Source: Collinsella aerofaciens (GTDB lineage: Bacteria; Actinomycetota; Coriobacteriia; Coriobacteriales; Coriobacteriaceae). Taken from it: a stretch of DNA of 39,437 nucleotides. Shown here piece by piece: positions 15,156 to 24,051 of this stretch. The translations under genes and the position numbers were made by a program. Under the pieces are notes generated by a model. It was not told where the DNA came from, ran no database searches, and saw only the letters and a list, made by a program, of their open reading frames with translations. Within the stretch, counting starts at the first letter, position 1. Each line of letters starts with the position of its first letter. The DNA lies in the NCBI GenBank assembly GCA_008668235.1, contig RQCP01000060.1:1-39437 (forward strand), read 5' to 3'.

Positions 15156-16652
15156 TTAGTAGCTGTCGTACGAATAATCGGTGGAATCGGTCATCGTTTG
15201 ACCGTCGGTGGCGGTATCGGTGCCGTCCGTGGACTGGGCGTCGGTTCCATCCGCACTGTTAGCATCATCGGTGCCGTCGGAGCTCTCGCCGTCCTTGGAC
15301 TCGGTCGTCTCCTTCTTGGGAACGGTAATCGTCACGCGTGCCACGCCCGACGTCTTAGTGTCGTAGCGGACCTTTTCGCCGTTCTTGGTAACGGTGACAT
15401 CGGAAGGCTTGGACGTGGTGATCTCGATCGAGGACTCGGGCGTGTATTCCTGCTCAAAGGGACCGGTCGCCTGGGCGCCATAGACAGACTTGCCATCAAC
15501 CTTGACTTCAATCCAAGCAGTCTTGCCCTTGGCAACGGAGATCTTGACCTTTGTGACCTCGTTCTCCTCCTTCTTGGCCGTCGTCTTGGCGGCGTCCGAA
15601 TCGGTCGACTCGTCCGCCGACTCATCGGTATCTTCATCGACGGATTCAGTCTTCTTGGAAGACTTCTTAGTCGTTGTCTTAGTGGCAGCGGGCGTCTCGG
15701 GAGTCGACTCGGGCGCCGAGGAGCCGCAGCCACGCAGGAGCACCACGATGAGCACGATCAGAAGCAGCGCCACGGCGCCGATACCGGCGTAAACGATACG
15801 AGGATCGAGACCGTTGTTCTGGGGAGCGCGCCCACCGCCGCGTCCACGATTGGAACCACCGCGACCAGCGGCTTGGGGCATACGACCGCGGTTATTGTCG
15901 GAACGTCCGCGATAGCTACCCTGGCGCTGCATATTGCGCTGGCCTGAACGGGGGGCGAGCTCGCCGCGACCCTGGTAGTTGCGCTGGCCCGAACGAGGCG
16001 CCGAGGAGCGCTGGCTAAAGGTCTGCGACTGAGAGCGAAGGCGAGGCGTCACCTGCGTAGTATCGGCGTCTGCATAGCAGCCGCGCGGACGAACGGAAGA
16101 AGCGCCACGGTACCCGCGATCGGAATAACCACCATCGCCGTAGCCGGCACGAGGGTCACGTGCGACACCGCGGGCAGCGGGGAGTGCGCGCTCCTCGGGC
16201 GCCGGCGTGCTGCGAAAGCGATCGCGCTGGGAACGAATCTCCTCGCTCGAACCCGTCTCGGTAACATAGCCAGCCTGCTGAGGGCGCTGGCCATAACGTG
16301 TCGAACGCCCACCCTGAACCATCAGGAAGCGGCCGTTGTCGACCGAGGAACGCGAATTGACGTAGCCGGCGGCGTCCTGAAAACGACCGCCCTGCTGCGA
16401 CGTCTCGCGCTCATATGCCATCAGATCGTCAAAATAAGCGTTGACGACCTCCCGCGGATTGAGGCCCAAAAAGCGCGCATAGCTCGAAATCATGCCCTGC
16501 GCATAGCCGCGCGGAGGCATCGATGCAAAATTGCCATTCTCGAAAAACTCGATGATCTGCGGCCTGATTTTGATGGTGTTGGCGACCTGCTGAATGGAAA
16601 GGCCCATTCGGCGACGCTGCTCGAGCAGCATGTCACCAAAGCGTGCAGCCAT
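15156..16652 (-). CDS. RodZ-like helix-turn-helix membrane protein with DUF4115
   Basis: Bitopic membrane protein of 498 residues. Residues 4-70 form a RodZ/YmfM-type helix-turn-helix, followed by a basic, glycine- and arginine-rich cytoplasmic linker (about 85-283), a transmembrane helix (about 286-308), a Thr/Ser/Lys/Asp-rich stretch, a DUF4115-type extracytoplasmic domain (about 368-446), and an acidic tail with repeated DGTD motifs. RodZ proteins link MreB or the division machinery to the cell wall. The linker has SGQRN twice at a 15-residue period (APRSGQRN at 218-225 and 233-240) and several RG/RGG motifs. The start overlaps the ftsK stop (TGATG), so the two are coupled. The Firmicute equivalent (ymfM) lies at the same place. 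Confidence 0.85.
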   Translation of the reverse strand: MAARFGDMLLEQRRRMGLSIQQVANTIKIRPQIIEFFENGNFASMPPRGYAQGMISSYARFLGLNPREVVNAYFDDLMAYERETSQQGGRFQDAAGYVNSRSSVDNGRFLMVQGGRSTRYGQRPQQAGYVTETGSSEEIRSQRDRFRSTPAPEERALPAARGVARDPRAGYGDGGYSDRGYRGASSVRPRGCYADADTTQVTPRLRSQSQTFSQRSSAPRSGQRNYQGRGELAPRSGQRNMQRQGSYRGRSDNNRGRMPQAAGRGGSNRGRGGGRAPQNNGLDPRIVYAGIGAVALLLIVLIVVLLRGCGSSAPESTPETPAATKTTTKKSSKKTESVDEDTDESADESTDSDAAKTTAKKEENEVTKVKISVAKGKTAWIEVKVDGKSVYGAQATGPFEQEYTPESSIEITTSKPSDVTVTKNGEKVRYDTKTSGVARVTITVPKKETTESKDGESSDGTDDANSADGTDAQSTDGTDTATDGQTMTDSTDYSYDSY

Positions 16653-19432
16653 CAGAATCCTCCAAACTCACGATCTTCACGTGCCATCTCTGCGTCGACG
16701 GATTCCAGCGCGGCAAGGCCTTCTTCATCCAGTAGGACCTCGCGCGGCTTGGAACCGTCGGGCGGTCCGACGACACCCTTTTCTTCCAGCATGTCCATAA
16801 TACGCCCGGCGCGCGCATAGCCAACCTTCAGGCGGCGTTGCAGGCCAGATGTGGAGCCCAGCTGCGATTCCACCACAATATGGGCGGCTTCCCAGATAAG
16901 CGGATCGTCGTCCTGAGGCTCGGCAACGCCGGTGCGCACGATGCCGCCGCCACCTGCCATGGACATGGAGGCATGTGCCACAGCCGACAGGATCTCCTCG
17001 TGGTAGTCGGGCTCGCTTTGCGACTTGACGAACTCGACAATCTCGTTGATCTCGTCATCCGAAACAAAGCAGCCCTGGATACGGCGAGGCTTGCCCCAGT
17101 CGACCTTTGAGAACAGCATGTCACCCAAGCCGGTGAGCTTTTCGGCACCCATCTGGTCGATGATGACGCGGGAGTCGATGCCCGTTGCAACGTTGAAGGC
17201 GATACGATTGGTAATGTTTGCCTTGATGAGACCCGTCACCACGTTAGAGCTCGGACGCTGAGTCGCCACGATAAGGTGGATACCGGCGGCACGGCCCAGC
17301 TGGGCGATACGCACGATCGAGGCCTCGACGTCCTTGCCGGCAACCATCATCAGGTCAGAAAGCTCGTCGATGATGATGACCAGGTAGGGCATCTTTTGCG
17401 GCGGGTTATCGTAATGCTCAAACTCGCCGGCGGCCTGCTTTTCGTTATAGGTCGAGATCTTGCGCACGTTAAGGCGCTCGAAGACCTTCAGGCGGCGCTC
17501 CATCTCGGACACCGCCCACTGCAAGGCACTCGCGGCCTGCTTGGGCTCGGTCACTACGGGCACGTAAAGATGAGGCAGGCCGTTATAGCCTGCGAGCTCG
17601 ACGCGCTTGGGGTCGACCATGATCAGGCGAACGTCCTCGGGGAGCGCACGCATGAGCAGGGTCGTGATGATGGAGTTGATCATGACCGACTTACCGGAAC
17701 CCGTGGTACCGGCGATCAGCAAGTGGGGCATCTTGGCGAGGTCGGCGACGACCGGCGTGCCCTCTGCGTCGCGGCCGATGGCAAGCTCGAGCGGACCGCC
17801 CTTAACATAGGGCAGCACGTCGCCCAAGTTGACGTTCTGACGCTTGCGATTGGGGATCTCGATACCCACGAGCGAGGTGCCGGGAATCGGGGCAAAAATA
17901 CGCACGGACTGGGCAGCAAGCGACAGCGCGATGTCATCCTCAAGACTCGAAATCTTGCTCACGCGCTCGCCCTCGCCGGGCTGCAGCTTAAAAGTCGTCA
18001 CCGTGGGACCGGCAATCCAGCCGACGACGCGAGCGCTACGGCCAAACTCAAGCAGCGTGGACTGCAACGACTCGGCGGTCTGTTCCAGCTCCTTGTCCGA
18101 AGACGCGGCAGAAGCGGACTGAGGGTTTGCATGCAGGATTTCGATCGGCGGAAGCTTAAGGCCATCCTCTTCTTCGCCCTCGTTATCCGCGGGGGCATTG
18201 TCCGCTCCCCCATCACCGTCAGCAGCAGCTTCGGCAGCACCAGCAGCAGGTGCATCGGCAACCTTAGGGTGTTTGAGGAAATCAGGAATCTGAGGCGCGG
18301 CAGAAACAGGGTTCACGGCAAACGGCGGTTCGGACTCGTCAATCTTGGCCGGATCGTCCTCCATCGAAAGCTGGCCGGTCACCTGACCGCGCTTTGCCTG
18401 ACGACGCGGCAGCAAGGTGGTTTTAGCAGTCTCGAGCGGGGACTCTTCGTCCTCGTCATCGCCCTCGGTAAGCTCAATCTCGCTCTCGGACCAAGACGGG
18501 TCGGGCTCGCTCGTATTGAGCTTAGGAACCGTCTTACCTTTCTTAGCGTGACGGCGCGGGAGCAACGTCGTCTTGGCACGCTCGGCCTCCACGGCATCGG
18601 ACACGTCGACAAACGGATCCTCGTCCTCGTCTTCATCGTCCAGAACCTGGTCCGCATCGTTGCCCATGACCGTGGTCAAAGCAGCATCGGAGCCCTTTTG
18701 ACGAAGAATGCTCAGGTGCGGACGGGCAACGCCGGGCACCGACAGGGCTTCGTCGTCACCCCACGGGCTCGCGTTGACGTCGGCACGACGGCGCTCGGCA
18801 AAATCGGCCGCACGGTCGCGTGCAGAGCGCAAAACGCCGCCCACCGAAAAGCCAATGATGACAAAGCCAACGACGGCCAGACCCAACAGGACGACCATCG
18901 CGATAGGCTTACCCAGGGCATTCTGCAGCGCGCTCGCAATAAACGCACCGATGTAGCCACCCGAGGCGGACAGGTTTTGCGGCGTGAACATAAGGTCGCA
19001 CGAGTCGCTCGTGCCCGGCACCATCAGCGACAAAATGGAGACGACGGCGATAAAGACCACGGCGCCGCCCGCAACAGAGCGCACGTTGAGCGGCGAGTCC
19101 TCGCCTAAAAAGAGCGTGGCGGCAAACAGCAAAATGACGATCGGTAGCACGTAGGCGCCCAGACCAAAGCCCAGGTGGTAGAAACCGGCAACCGCAGCCG
19201 TAACGGGTGCGGTCGCCGGCGAAATCACGGCAATGAAGGACGCAATCGCCAAAACGGCAATGACCACGCCGGCGATATCGCGGTTGGCCGAAGGCTCGAC
19301 CAGGGGCTCAAAATCGTCGAACTCGGCCTCGTGGCCCTTATTGGCACGAAGATGGGAACCGGCACCCTTAGCAGATGCCGGTTGGTTGTTGGCTTTATTG
19401 CCTTTGGCGTTTTGTGAAGATCCGCGCGCCAA
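16652..19432 (-). CDS. ftsK: DNA translocase FtsK/SpoIIIE
   Basis: Septum-associated DNA pump that clears chromosomes from the closing septum. The 926 residues hold four or so transmembrane segments (about 53-200), an acidic low-complexity linker (about 205-450), and the motor, with Walker A GTTGSGKS (575-582), a Walker B-like IIIDELSDLM segment, and a C-terminal winged-helix gamma domain (GLQRRLKVGYARAGRIMDMLEEKG). The linker contains two copies of AKTTLLPRRxAKxG (286-300 and 336-350), exactly 50 residues apart. The start is TTG at 19432 with a perfect GGAGG six bases upstream; that site is encoded in the last codons of rnj, so the genes are coupled. Confidence 0.95.
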   Translation of the reverse strand: MARGSSQNAKGNKANNQPASAKGAGSHLRANKGHEAEFDDFEPLVEPSANRDIAGVVIAVLAIASFIAVISPATAPVTAAVAGFYHLGFGLGAYVLPIVILLFAATLFLGEDSPLNVRSVAGGAVVFIAVVSILSLMVPGTSDSCDLMFTPQNLSASGGYIGAFIASALQNALGKPIAMVVLLGLAVVGFVIIGFSVGGVLRSARDRAADFAERRRADVNASPWGDDEALSVPGVARPHLSILRQKGSDAALTTVMGNDADQVLDDEDEDEDPFVDVSDAVEAERAKTTLLPRRHAKKGKTVPKLNTSEPDPSWSESEIELTEGDDEDEESPLETAKTTLLPRRQAKRGQVTGQLSMEDDPAKIDESEPPFAVNPVSAAPQIPDFLKHPKVADAPAAGAAEAAADGDGGADNAPADNEGEEEDGLKLPPIEILHANPQSASAASSDKELEQTAESLQSTLLEFGRSARVVGWIAGPTVTTFKLQPGEGERVSKISSLEDDIALSLAAQSVRIFAPIPGTSLVGIEIPNRKRQNVNLGDVLPYVKGGPLELAIGRDAEGTPVVADLAKMPHLLIAGTTGSGKSVMINSIITTLLMRALPEDVRLIMVDPKRVELAGYNGLPHLYVPVVTEPKQAASALQWAVSEMERRLKVFERLNVRKISTYNEKQAAGEFEHYDNPPQKMPYLVIIIDELSDLMMVAGKDVEASIVRIAQLGRAAGIHLIVATQRPSSNVVTGLIKANITNRIAFNVATGIDSRVIIDQMGAEKLTGLGDMLFSKVDWGKPRRIQGCFVSDDEINEIVEFVKSQSEPDYHEEILSAVAHASMSMAGGGGIVRTGVAEPQDDDPLIWEAAHIVVESQLGSTSGLQRRLKVGYARAGRIMDMLEEKGVVGPPDGSKPREVLLDEEGLAALESVDAEMAREDREFGGF

Positions 19433-19433
19433 A

Positions 19434-21104
19434 CTAAACCTCCATGACGACCGGGATGATCATCGGACGAGTACGCGTACGACTCCAAATAAAGTTAGAG
19501 AGCGAGTCGCGCACAGCCTTGCGAATGGCATCGGAACCGCTGCTGGTGAAGCTGAACTTGCCCTTCTCGATCGTCTTCATGATGGACGCCGAGGCGTCCT
19601 CGGAGAACTGGTCGTCGATGGCAAAGGAGACGCCGCGGCCCGAGAACTCGATGGCCTCGATCTTCTTGTGCTTGAGCGAAACGATGGCGACGGCCGTGAC
19701 CATACCGTCGTTGGCAAGCTTCTGGCGATCGCGCAGAACGATAGGGTCGGTATCGCCGATGCGCAGTCCGTCAACGTAGACGACGCCGGACTCGACGGGC
19801 GTACCGCGCTTGACGATACCGCCACGCATCTCGAGCGTATCTCCGTTGTCGAGGATAAAGATATGATCATCCTTGATGCCCATCTTACGGGCAAGCTGGG
19901 CATGGGCGCGCAGATGCACGGCCTCGCCGTGGACCGGCATAAAGTACGTAGGCTTGGCCATGGCCATCAGGAGCTTGAGCTCCTCCTGGCTACCGTGACC
20001 CGAGACGTGAACGAGGGCGCGGTTCTTATCCCACACGTCGCAGCCAAGCTTGGCGAGGCTGTTGACGACCTGCTGAACGGCCTTCTCGTTACCGGGGACC
20101 GGCGTTGCCGAGAGGATGACGGTATCGCCCTCGTGGATGGAGAGCGTCTTGTGTTCGCCGTTAGCCATGCGCGAAAGGGCCGACAGAGGCTCGCCCTGCG
20201 AACCGGTGCACATGACGACGATCTTATCGTCGGGCAGGTTATCGATATCGAAGGCATCGATGATATCGGCATCATCAATGTTGAGATAACCGAGCTCGCG
20301 CGCCACACGGGTGTTGGTGAGCATGGAACGACCGGTCACGACGACCTTGCGGCCGCACTTGCGGGCGGCGTCGCAGATCTGCTGCAGTCGATGGATGTGG
20401 CTCGAGAACGACGCGACGAACACGCGGCCCGGAGCATTCTTGATGGCATGCAGCAGATTGGGACCAACCTCGGCCTCGGACTTGGTAAAGCCGGGGACCG
20501 TGGCGTTGGTGGAGTCGGACAGCAGCAGGTCGATGCCCTGCTTAGCAAAGCGGCTGATAGCGGCATAGTCGGGCGTGACACCGTCGATGGGCGTCTGGTC
20601 GAGCTTAAAGTCGCCGGTGTGCATAACGGTACCCTGGTTGGTACGGATGAACACGCCCAGAGCACCCGGGATGGAGTGCGTCATCGAGAAGAAATCGAGC
20701 GAGATGCCACCCAAATTGACGTGGCTGCCGCCCTTGACCTCACGGAACTTGGGTGCACGAATGCGGAACTCGGAGAGCTTACCCTCGATAAAGCCGAGCG
20801 TCAGCTTGCTCGAGAAGATGGGCACCTTGTTGTTGAGGTCCTGCAGCAGATACGGAAGCGAACCGGTGTGGTCCTCGTGGCCGTGAGTGACGATGATGCC
20901 GCGGAGCTTCTCCTCGTTCTCCAGAACGTAGGTGTAATCCGGGAGCACCAGATCGATACCGGGCTGCGAGTCGTCGGGGAACATGAGGCCAGCGTCGACG
21001 AGCACCATGTCGTCGCCGCACTCGAAGACCGTCATGTTCTTGCCGATGCCATCAAGGCCGCCGAGCGGGATGATCTTCAAGGGAGATGATTTTTTAGCTG
21101 CCAT
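19434..21104 (-). CDS. rnj: Ribonuclease J
   Basis: Metallo-beta-lactamase/beta-CASP ribonuclease with 5'-exonuclease and endonuclease activity, central to mRNA turnover and rRNA maturation. From the ATG at 21104 it has 556 residues. The metal-binding HGHEDH motif is at 74-79. The segments KIIPLGGLDGIGKN at the N-terminus, FSSHIHRLQQI and GSQGEPLSAL are typical of RNase J beta-CASP enzymes. The frame is open 51 codons further upstream, but those codons do not resemble the family and lie in the leader after the pnp terminator. The gene lies between pnp and ftsK, as rnjB does near spoIIIE in Bacillus. Confidence 0.95.
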   Translation of the reverse strand: MAAKKSSPLKIIPLGGLDGIGKNMTVFECGDDMVLVDAGLMFPDDSQPGIDLVLPDYTYVLENEEKLRGIIVTHGHEDHTGSLPYLLQDLNNKVPIFSSKLTLGFIEGKLSEFRIRAPKFREVKGGSHVNLGGISLDFFSMTHSIPGALGVFIRTNQGTVMHTGDFKLDQTPIDGVTPDYAAISRFAKQGIDLLLSDSTNATVPGFTKSEAEVGPNLLHAIKNAPGRVFVASFSSHIHRLQQICDAARKCGRKVVVTGRSMLTNTRVARELGYLNIDDADIIDAFDIDNLPDDKIVVMCTGSQGEPLSALSRMANGEHKTLSIHEGDTVILSATPVPGNEKAVQQVVNSLAKLGCDVWDKNRALVHVSGHGSQEELKLLMAMAKPTYFMPVHGEAVHLRAHAQLARKMGIKDDHIFILDNGDTLEMRGGIVKRGTPVESGVVYVDGLRIGDTDPIVLRDRQKLANDGMVTAVAIVSLKHKKIEAIEFSGRGVSFAIDDQFSEDASASIMKTIEKGKFSFTSSGSDAIRKAVRDSLSNFIWSRTRTRPMIIPVVMEV

Positions 21105-21303
21105 AGGTGAGTGTTGTTTCCTTTCTTCGAAACGGGTCTGGAACAACCGACGGGGCGCTTCTGGCAAACCGGCCGCCGGGAACGTACAACAATGCATCGC
21201 AGAGTCGATGCAGTAACCACAGTATGATACCCATTTGAACAACAACAGACCACCCATGCATCAAAGTCCCATCTGAACCGGTCTATCCCGCCGGGAATAG
21301 CAA
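21105..21303 (-). promoter_or_regulatory. rnj leader region
   Basis: This stretch between the pnp terminator and the rnj ATG holds a TATCAT -10-like box (plus-strand 21224-21229, no convincing -35) and a small perfect hairpin (GCATCG / CGATGC at 21194-21199 and 21206-21211). The ribosome site is weak: AGGAA lies about 14 bases from the ATG. Only the hairpin is directly visible; promoter assignment is tentative. Confidence 0.35.
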
Positions 21304-21332
21304 AAGGGCGACCCCCGTCCGGAGTCGCCCTT
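21304..21332 (-). terminator. Terminator after pnp
   Basis: Nine-base arms AAGGGCGAC (21304-21312) and GTCGCCCTT (21324-21332) with an 11-base loop; on the minus-strand transcript the second arm continues into TTTTG. It lies 23 bases downstream of the pnp stop. Confidence 0.85.
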
Positions 21333-21355
21333 GTTGAGCTGATTATATGCGGCTG

Positions 21356-23602
21356 TTACTCGGCGTCGTGGTGACGGCGGGGCTTGCGGCCTCCGTTGTC
21401 GCCGGGACGGCGCGGACGGTCGCTGCGCTCAGAGCGCTCGCGACGCGGACGCTCACGACGCTGGAAGTGCTCACCGTCGCCCTCGGAGGCACCCTCGGCG
21501 CGAGCCGGGGCCTCGGGCTTGTCGAGACGATCGAGCGAGATCTTGCCGCGATCGTCGACCTCGATGACGACGACCTTGACCTCGTCGCCCACGTTGAGGA
21601 CGTCCTCGACCTTCTCCACACGACCCTTGGCGACGCGGGAGATATGCAGCAGGCCGTCCTTACCGGGCAGCAGGTTCACGAAGGCGCCGAACGGCTGGAT
21701 GGAGACCACGCGACCGGTGTACTCCTCGCCCGGCTCGGGAACCTTGATGATGAGCTTGATGCGCTCGACGGCCTGATCGACGGACTCGCCGGTGCCGCCG
21801 ACAAAGACGGTGCCGTCCTCCTGGATGTCGACCGAAGCGCCGGTCTCGTCCTGGATGCCGCGGATGACCTTGCCGCCAGAGCCGATGACGTCGCGGATCT
21901 TGTCGGTCGGAACCTGGATGGAGACGATGCGCGGGGCGGTGCTGCGCGTGGTATGACGCGGCTCAGGGATCACATCGAGCATCTTCTGCAGGATGAAGGC
22001 GCGACCCTCCTTGGCCTGCTGCAGGGCGCGGGCCAGGATGTCGAAGGTGAGGCCGGTGGCCTTGTTGTCCATCTGCAGGGCGGTGATGCCCTCGGTGGTG
22101 CCGGTGACCTTAAAGTCCATGTCGCCCAGGAAGTCCTCGAGACCCTGGATGTCGGACAGGACCACGGTCTTGCCCTCCTCCTGGATCAGGCCCATGGCGA
22201 TACCGGAGACCGGGCGCTTAATGGGCACGCCGCCGTCCATAAGGGCGAGCGTGGAGCCGCAGGTCGAAGCCATCGAAGAGGAGCCGTTGGACTCCATGAC
22301 CTCGGAGACCACGCGGATAGCGTAGGGGAACTCGTTCTCGTCGGGAAGCACCGGAAGCAGAGCGCGCTCGGCCAGGTTGCCGTGACCGATCTCGCGGCGC
22401 TTGGGGCTGCCCATGCGGCCGGTCTCGCCGGTGCAGAAAGGCGGGAAGTTGTAGTGGTGCATGTAGCGCTTGCCCTCGGTGGGCTCGATGGTATCCAGAC
22501 GCTGGCCCTCGTTGAGCATACCGAGCGACAGGACGGAGAGCACCTGGGTCTGACCACGCTGGAACAGGCCGGAGCCGTGAACGAGCGGCAGGTAGTTGTC
22601 CTTCACCATGATGGGACGGATCTCGTCGGCGGCACGGCCGTCGACGCGCTCGCCGGTCTCGACGACCATGGTGCGCATGGCCTTCTTCTCGAGCTTCTTG
22701 AGCGCCACGGGGATCTCGCGCTCCCAGGCGGCCTGCTCCTCGTCGGTGAACTCGGCGCGGATGGACTCCTTCAGAGCCTCGACCTTACCGATGCGGGAAA
22801 GCTTGTCGGCGTCGCGCAGGGCAGCGGCCATCTCGTCGTAGTGGGCGAAGATGCGCTCCTGGACCTCCTCGACGGGCTGGTCGAGCGGGTACTCCTTCTT
22901 GACGATAGCGCCGTTGACCTGCTCCCACTCGGCAACGAACTCGTCTTGGGCCTGGCAGAAGGCAGCGAGGGCCTCCTGACCAAACTTCATAGCGGCGAGC
23001 ATGTCGTCCTCGGAGATCTCCTCGGCGCCGGCCTCGACCATCGAGATGAAGTCGGCAGAGCCGCCCAGCTCCAGGTCCAGGTCGGAGTTCTCGCGCTCCT
23101 CATAGGTGGGGTTGACGATAAACTCGCCGGTCTCCACGTTGCGGCCGATGCGCACGCAGGCAAGCGGGCCCTCGAAGGGCACGCCGCCGAGCGTCATAGC
23201 CAAAGAGGCACCCATGACATTGATGACGTCGAAGGGGTTGACCTGGTCGGCGACGAGCGAGGTGGCGACGATATGCACCTCGTTGCGGAAGCCGTCCGGG
23301 AAGCTCGGGCGGATCGGGCGGTCGATCATACGAGCCGTGAGCGTGGCCTTCTCGCTGGGACGGCCCTCGCGCTTGAGGTAGCCACCCGGGATACGGCCGG
23401 CAGCGTACATCTTCTCGTTGAAGTCGACGGTCAGCGGGAAGAAGTCGTAATTCTTGCGCTCCTTGGAGACGACCACGGTATCGAGCATCGTGGTGTCACC
23501 CTGCTTGACCAGACAAGCGCCGGTGGCCTGCTTGGCAAGCTCGCCGGACTCGAAGGTGTAGGTCTTGCCGTACAGCTCAAAGGTCTTGGATACGAGTGTC
23601 AT
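21356..23602 (-). CDS. pnp: Polyribonucleotide nucleotidyltransferase (PNPase)
   Basis: Phosphorolytic 3'-to-5' exoribonuclease of RNA decay. The 748 residues comprise two RNase PH-like domains separated by a helical domain, then a KH domain (VPTDKIRDVIGSGGKVIRGI) and an S1 domain (GEEYTGRVVSIQPFGAFVNLLPGKDGLLH). The N-terminus contains GDTTMLDTVVVS, and the second core has HHYNFPPFCTGETGRMG. The C-terminal 55 residues are Arg-, Glu- and Pro-rich low complexity, longer than in Bacillus. AGGAG lies five bases before the ATG at 23602. It is preceded by rpsO (the widespread rpsO-pnp pair), with a terminator between them and a structured leader. Confidence 0.97.
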   Translation of the reverse strand: MTLVSKTFELYGKTYTFESGELAKQATGACLVKQGDTTMLDTVVVSKERKNYDFFPLTVDFNEKMYAAGRIPGGYLKREGRPSEKATLTARMIDRPIRPSFPDGFRNEVHIVATSLVADQVNPFDVINVMGASLAMTLGGVPFEGPLACVRIGRNVETGEFIVNPTYEERENSDLDLELGGSADFISMVEAGAEEISEDDMLAAMKFGQEALAAFCQAQDEFVAEWEQVNGAIVKKEYPLDQPVEEVQERIFAHYDEMAAALRDADKLSRIGKVEALKESIRAEFTDEEQAAWEREIPVALKKLEKKAMRTMVVETGERVDGRAADEIRPIMVKDNYLPLVHGSGLFQRGQTQVLSVLSLGMLNEGQRLDTIEPTEGKRYMHHYNFPPFCTGETGRMGSPKRREIGHGNLAERALLPVLPDENEFPYAIRVVSEVMESNGSSSMASTCGSTLALMDGGVPIKRPVSGIAMGLIQEEGKTVVLSDIQGLEDFLGDMDFKVTGTTEGITALQMDNKATGLTFDILARALQQAKEGRAFILQKMLDVIPEPRHTTRSTAPRIVSIQVPTDKIRDVIGSGGKVIRGIQDETGASVDIQEDGTVFVGGTGESVDQAVERIKLIIKVPEPGEEYTGRVVSIQPFGAFVNLLPGKDGLLHISRVAKGRVEKVEDVLNVGDEVKVVVIEVDDRGKISLDRLDKPEAPARAEGASEGDGEHFQRRERPRRERSERSDRPRRPGDNGGRKPRRHHDAE

Positions 23603-23615
23603 TGTTCTCCTTTAC

Positions 23616-23686
23616 CCCACAGGCCCCTTGCCTGCGGGCTTCTCATGTGACGCGGGCCCCCTGCCCCCGCCACGCTGTAGAGCGTG
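23616..23686 (-). promoter_or_regulatory. Structured pnp leader
   Basis: Two hairpins lie just upstream of pnp. Arms 23616-23624 and 23630-23638 form eight pairs with one mismatch, ending 14 bases before the start codon. Arms CACGCT (23671-23676) and AGCGTG (23681-23686) form a perfect six-bp hairpin. pnp leaders are known autoregulatory targets in E. coli; function here is inferred. Confidence 0.45.
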
Positions 23687-23705
23687 ATTGTTCACGCCCT
23701 TACAC

Positions 23706-23737
23706 AAAAAGAGCGCCCCGCTGCGCAGGACGCTCTT
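23706..23737 (-). terminator. Terminator after rpsO
   Basis: Arms AAGAGCG (23709-23715) and CGCTCTT (23731-23737) with a GC-rich loop; on the minus strand the structure is followed by a T-run (TTTTT overlapping the stem end, then GTG). It lies 16 bases downstream of the rpsO stop. Confidence 0.85.
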
Positions 23738-23752
23738 AGCATGTACAAATCC

Positions 23753-24031
23753 TTACTGGATGTTGTCGCGGATGCCCAGAGCCTTGATGAGCTCACGGTA
23801 CTCGACGATGTCGTTCTTCTTGATGTAGGAGAGAAGACGACGGCGGCGGCCAACGAGCATGAGCAGGCCACGACGGGTGTGGAAGTCCTTCTGGTGGGAC
23901 TTCATGTGCTCGGTCAGCTCCTTGATGCGCTCGGACAGAATGGCGACCTGAACCTTGGGGTTACCGGTATCGACCGGGGAGTTACCGAACTGGGCGGTCA
24001 GCTCCGCCTTGCGCTCTTTGGAAACAGTCAT
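23753..24031 (-). CDS. rpsO: 30S ribosomal protein S15 (uS15)
   Basis: Primary 16S rRNA-binding protein of the small-subunit platform. From the ATG at 24031 it has 92 residues, close to the usual 89. The core GNPKVQVAILSERIKELTEHMKSH... and HTRRGLLMLVGRRRRLLSYI segments are the family hallmarks, including the His and Asp residues that contact the rRNA three-way junction. The frame is open 32 codons upstream but those residues are unrelated to S15 and lie in the leader. AAAGGTG is about seven bases upstream. S15 often represses its own mRNA; the leader is structured (24052-24121). Confidence 0.97.
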   Translation of the reverse strand: MTVSKERKAELTAQFGNSPVDTGNPKVQVAILSERIKELTEHMKSHQKDFHTRRGLLMLVGRRRRLLSYIKKNDIVEYRELIKALGIRDNIQ

Positions 24032-24051
24032 TGTTTCACCTTTCGTTTCGC

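Noticed and set aside
21224..21260. Full sigma-70 promoter for rnj
   Set aside because: TATCAT is a fair -10, but no -35 hexamer was found at 16-18 bases; only the leader region was noted.
17276..23650. Three plus-strand open frames of more than 600 codons (about 17276-19108, 19233-21089, 21347-23650)
   Set aside because: They are antisense to ftsK, rnj and pnp, which have clear domains on the minus strand. High GC at third positions removes stop codons from the opposite frame.
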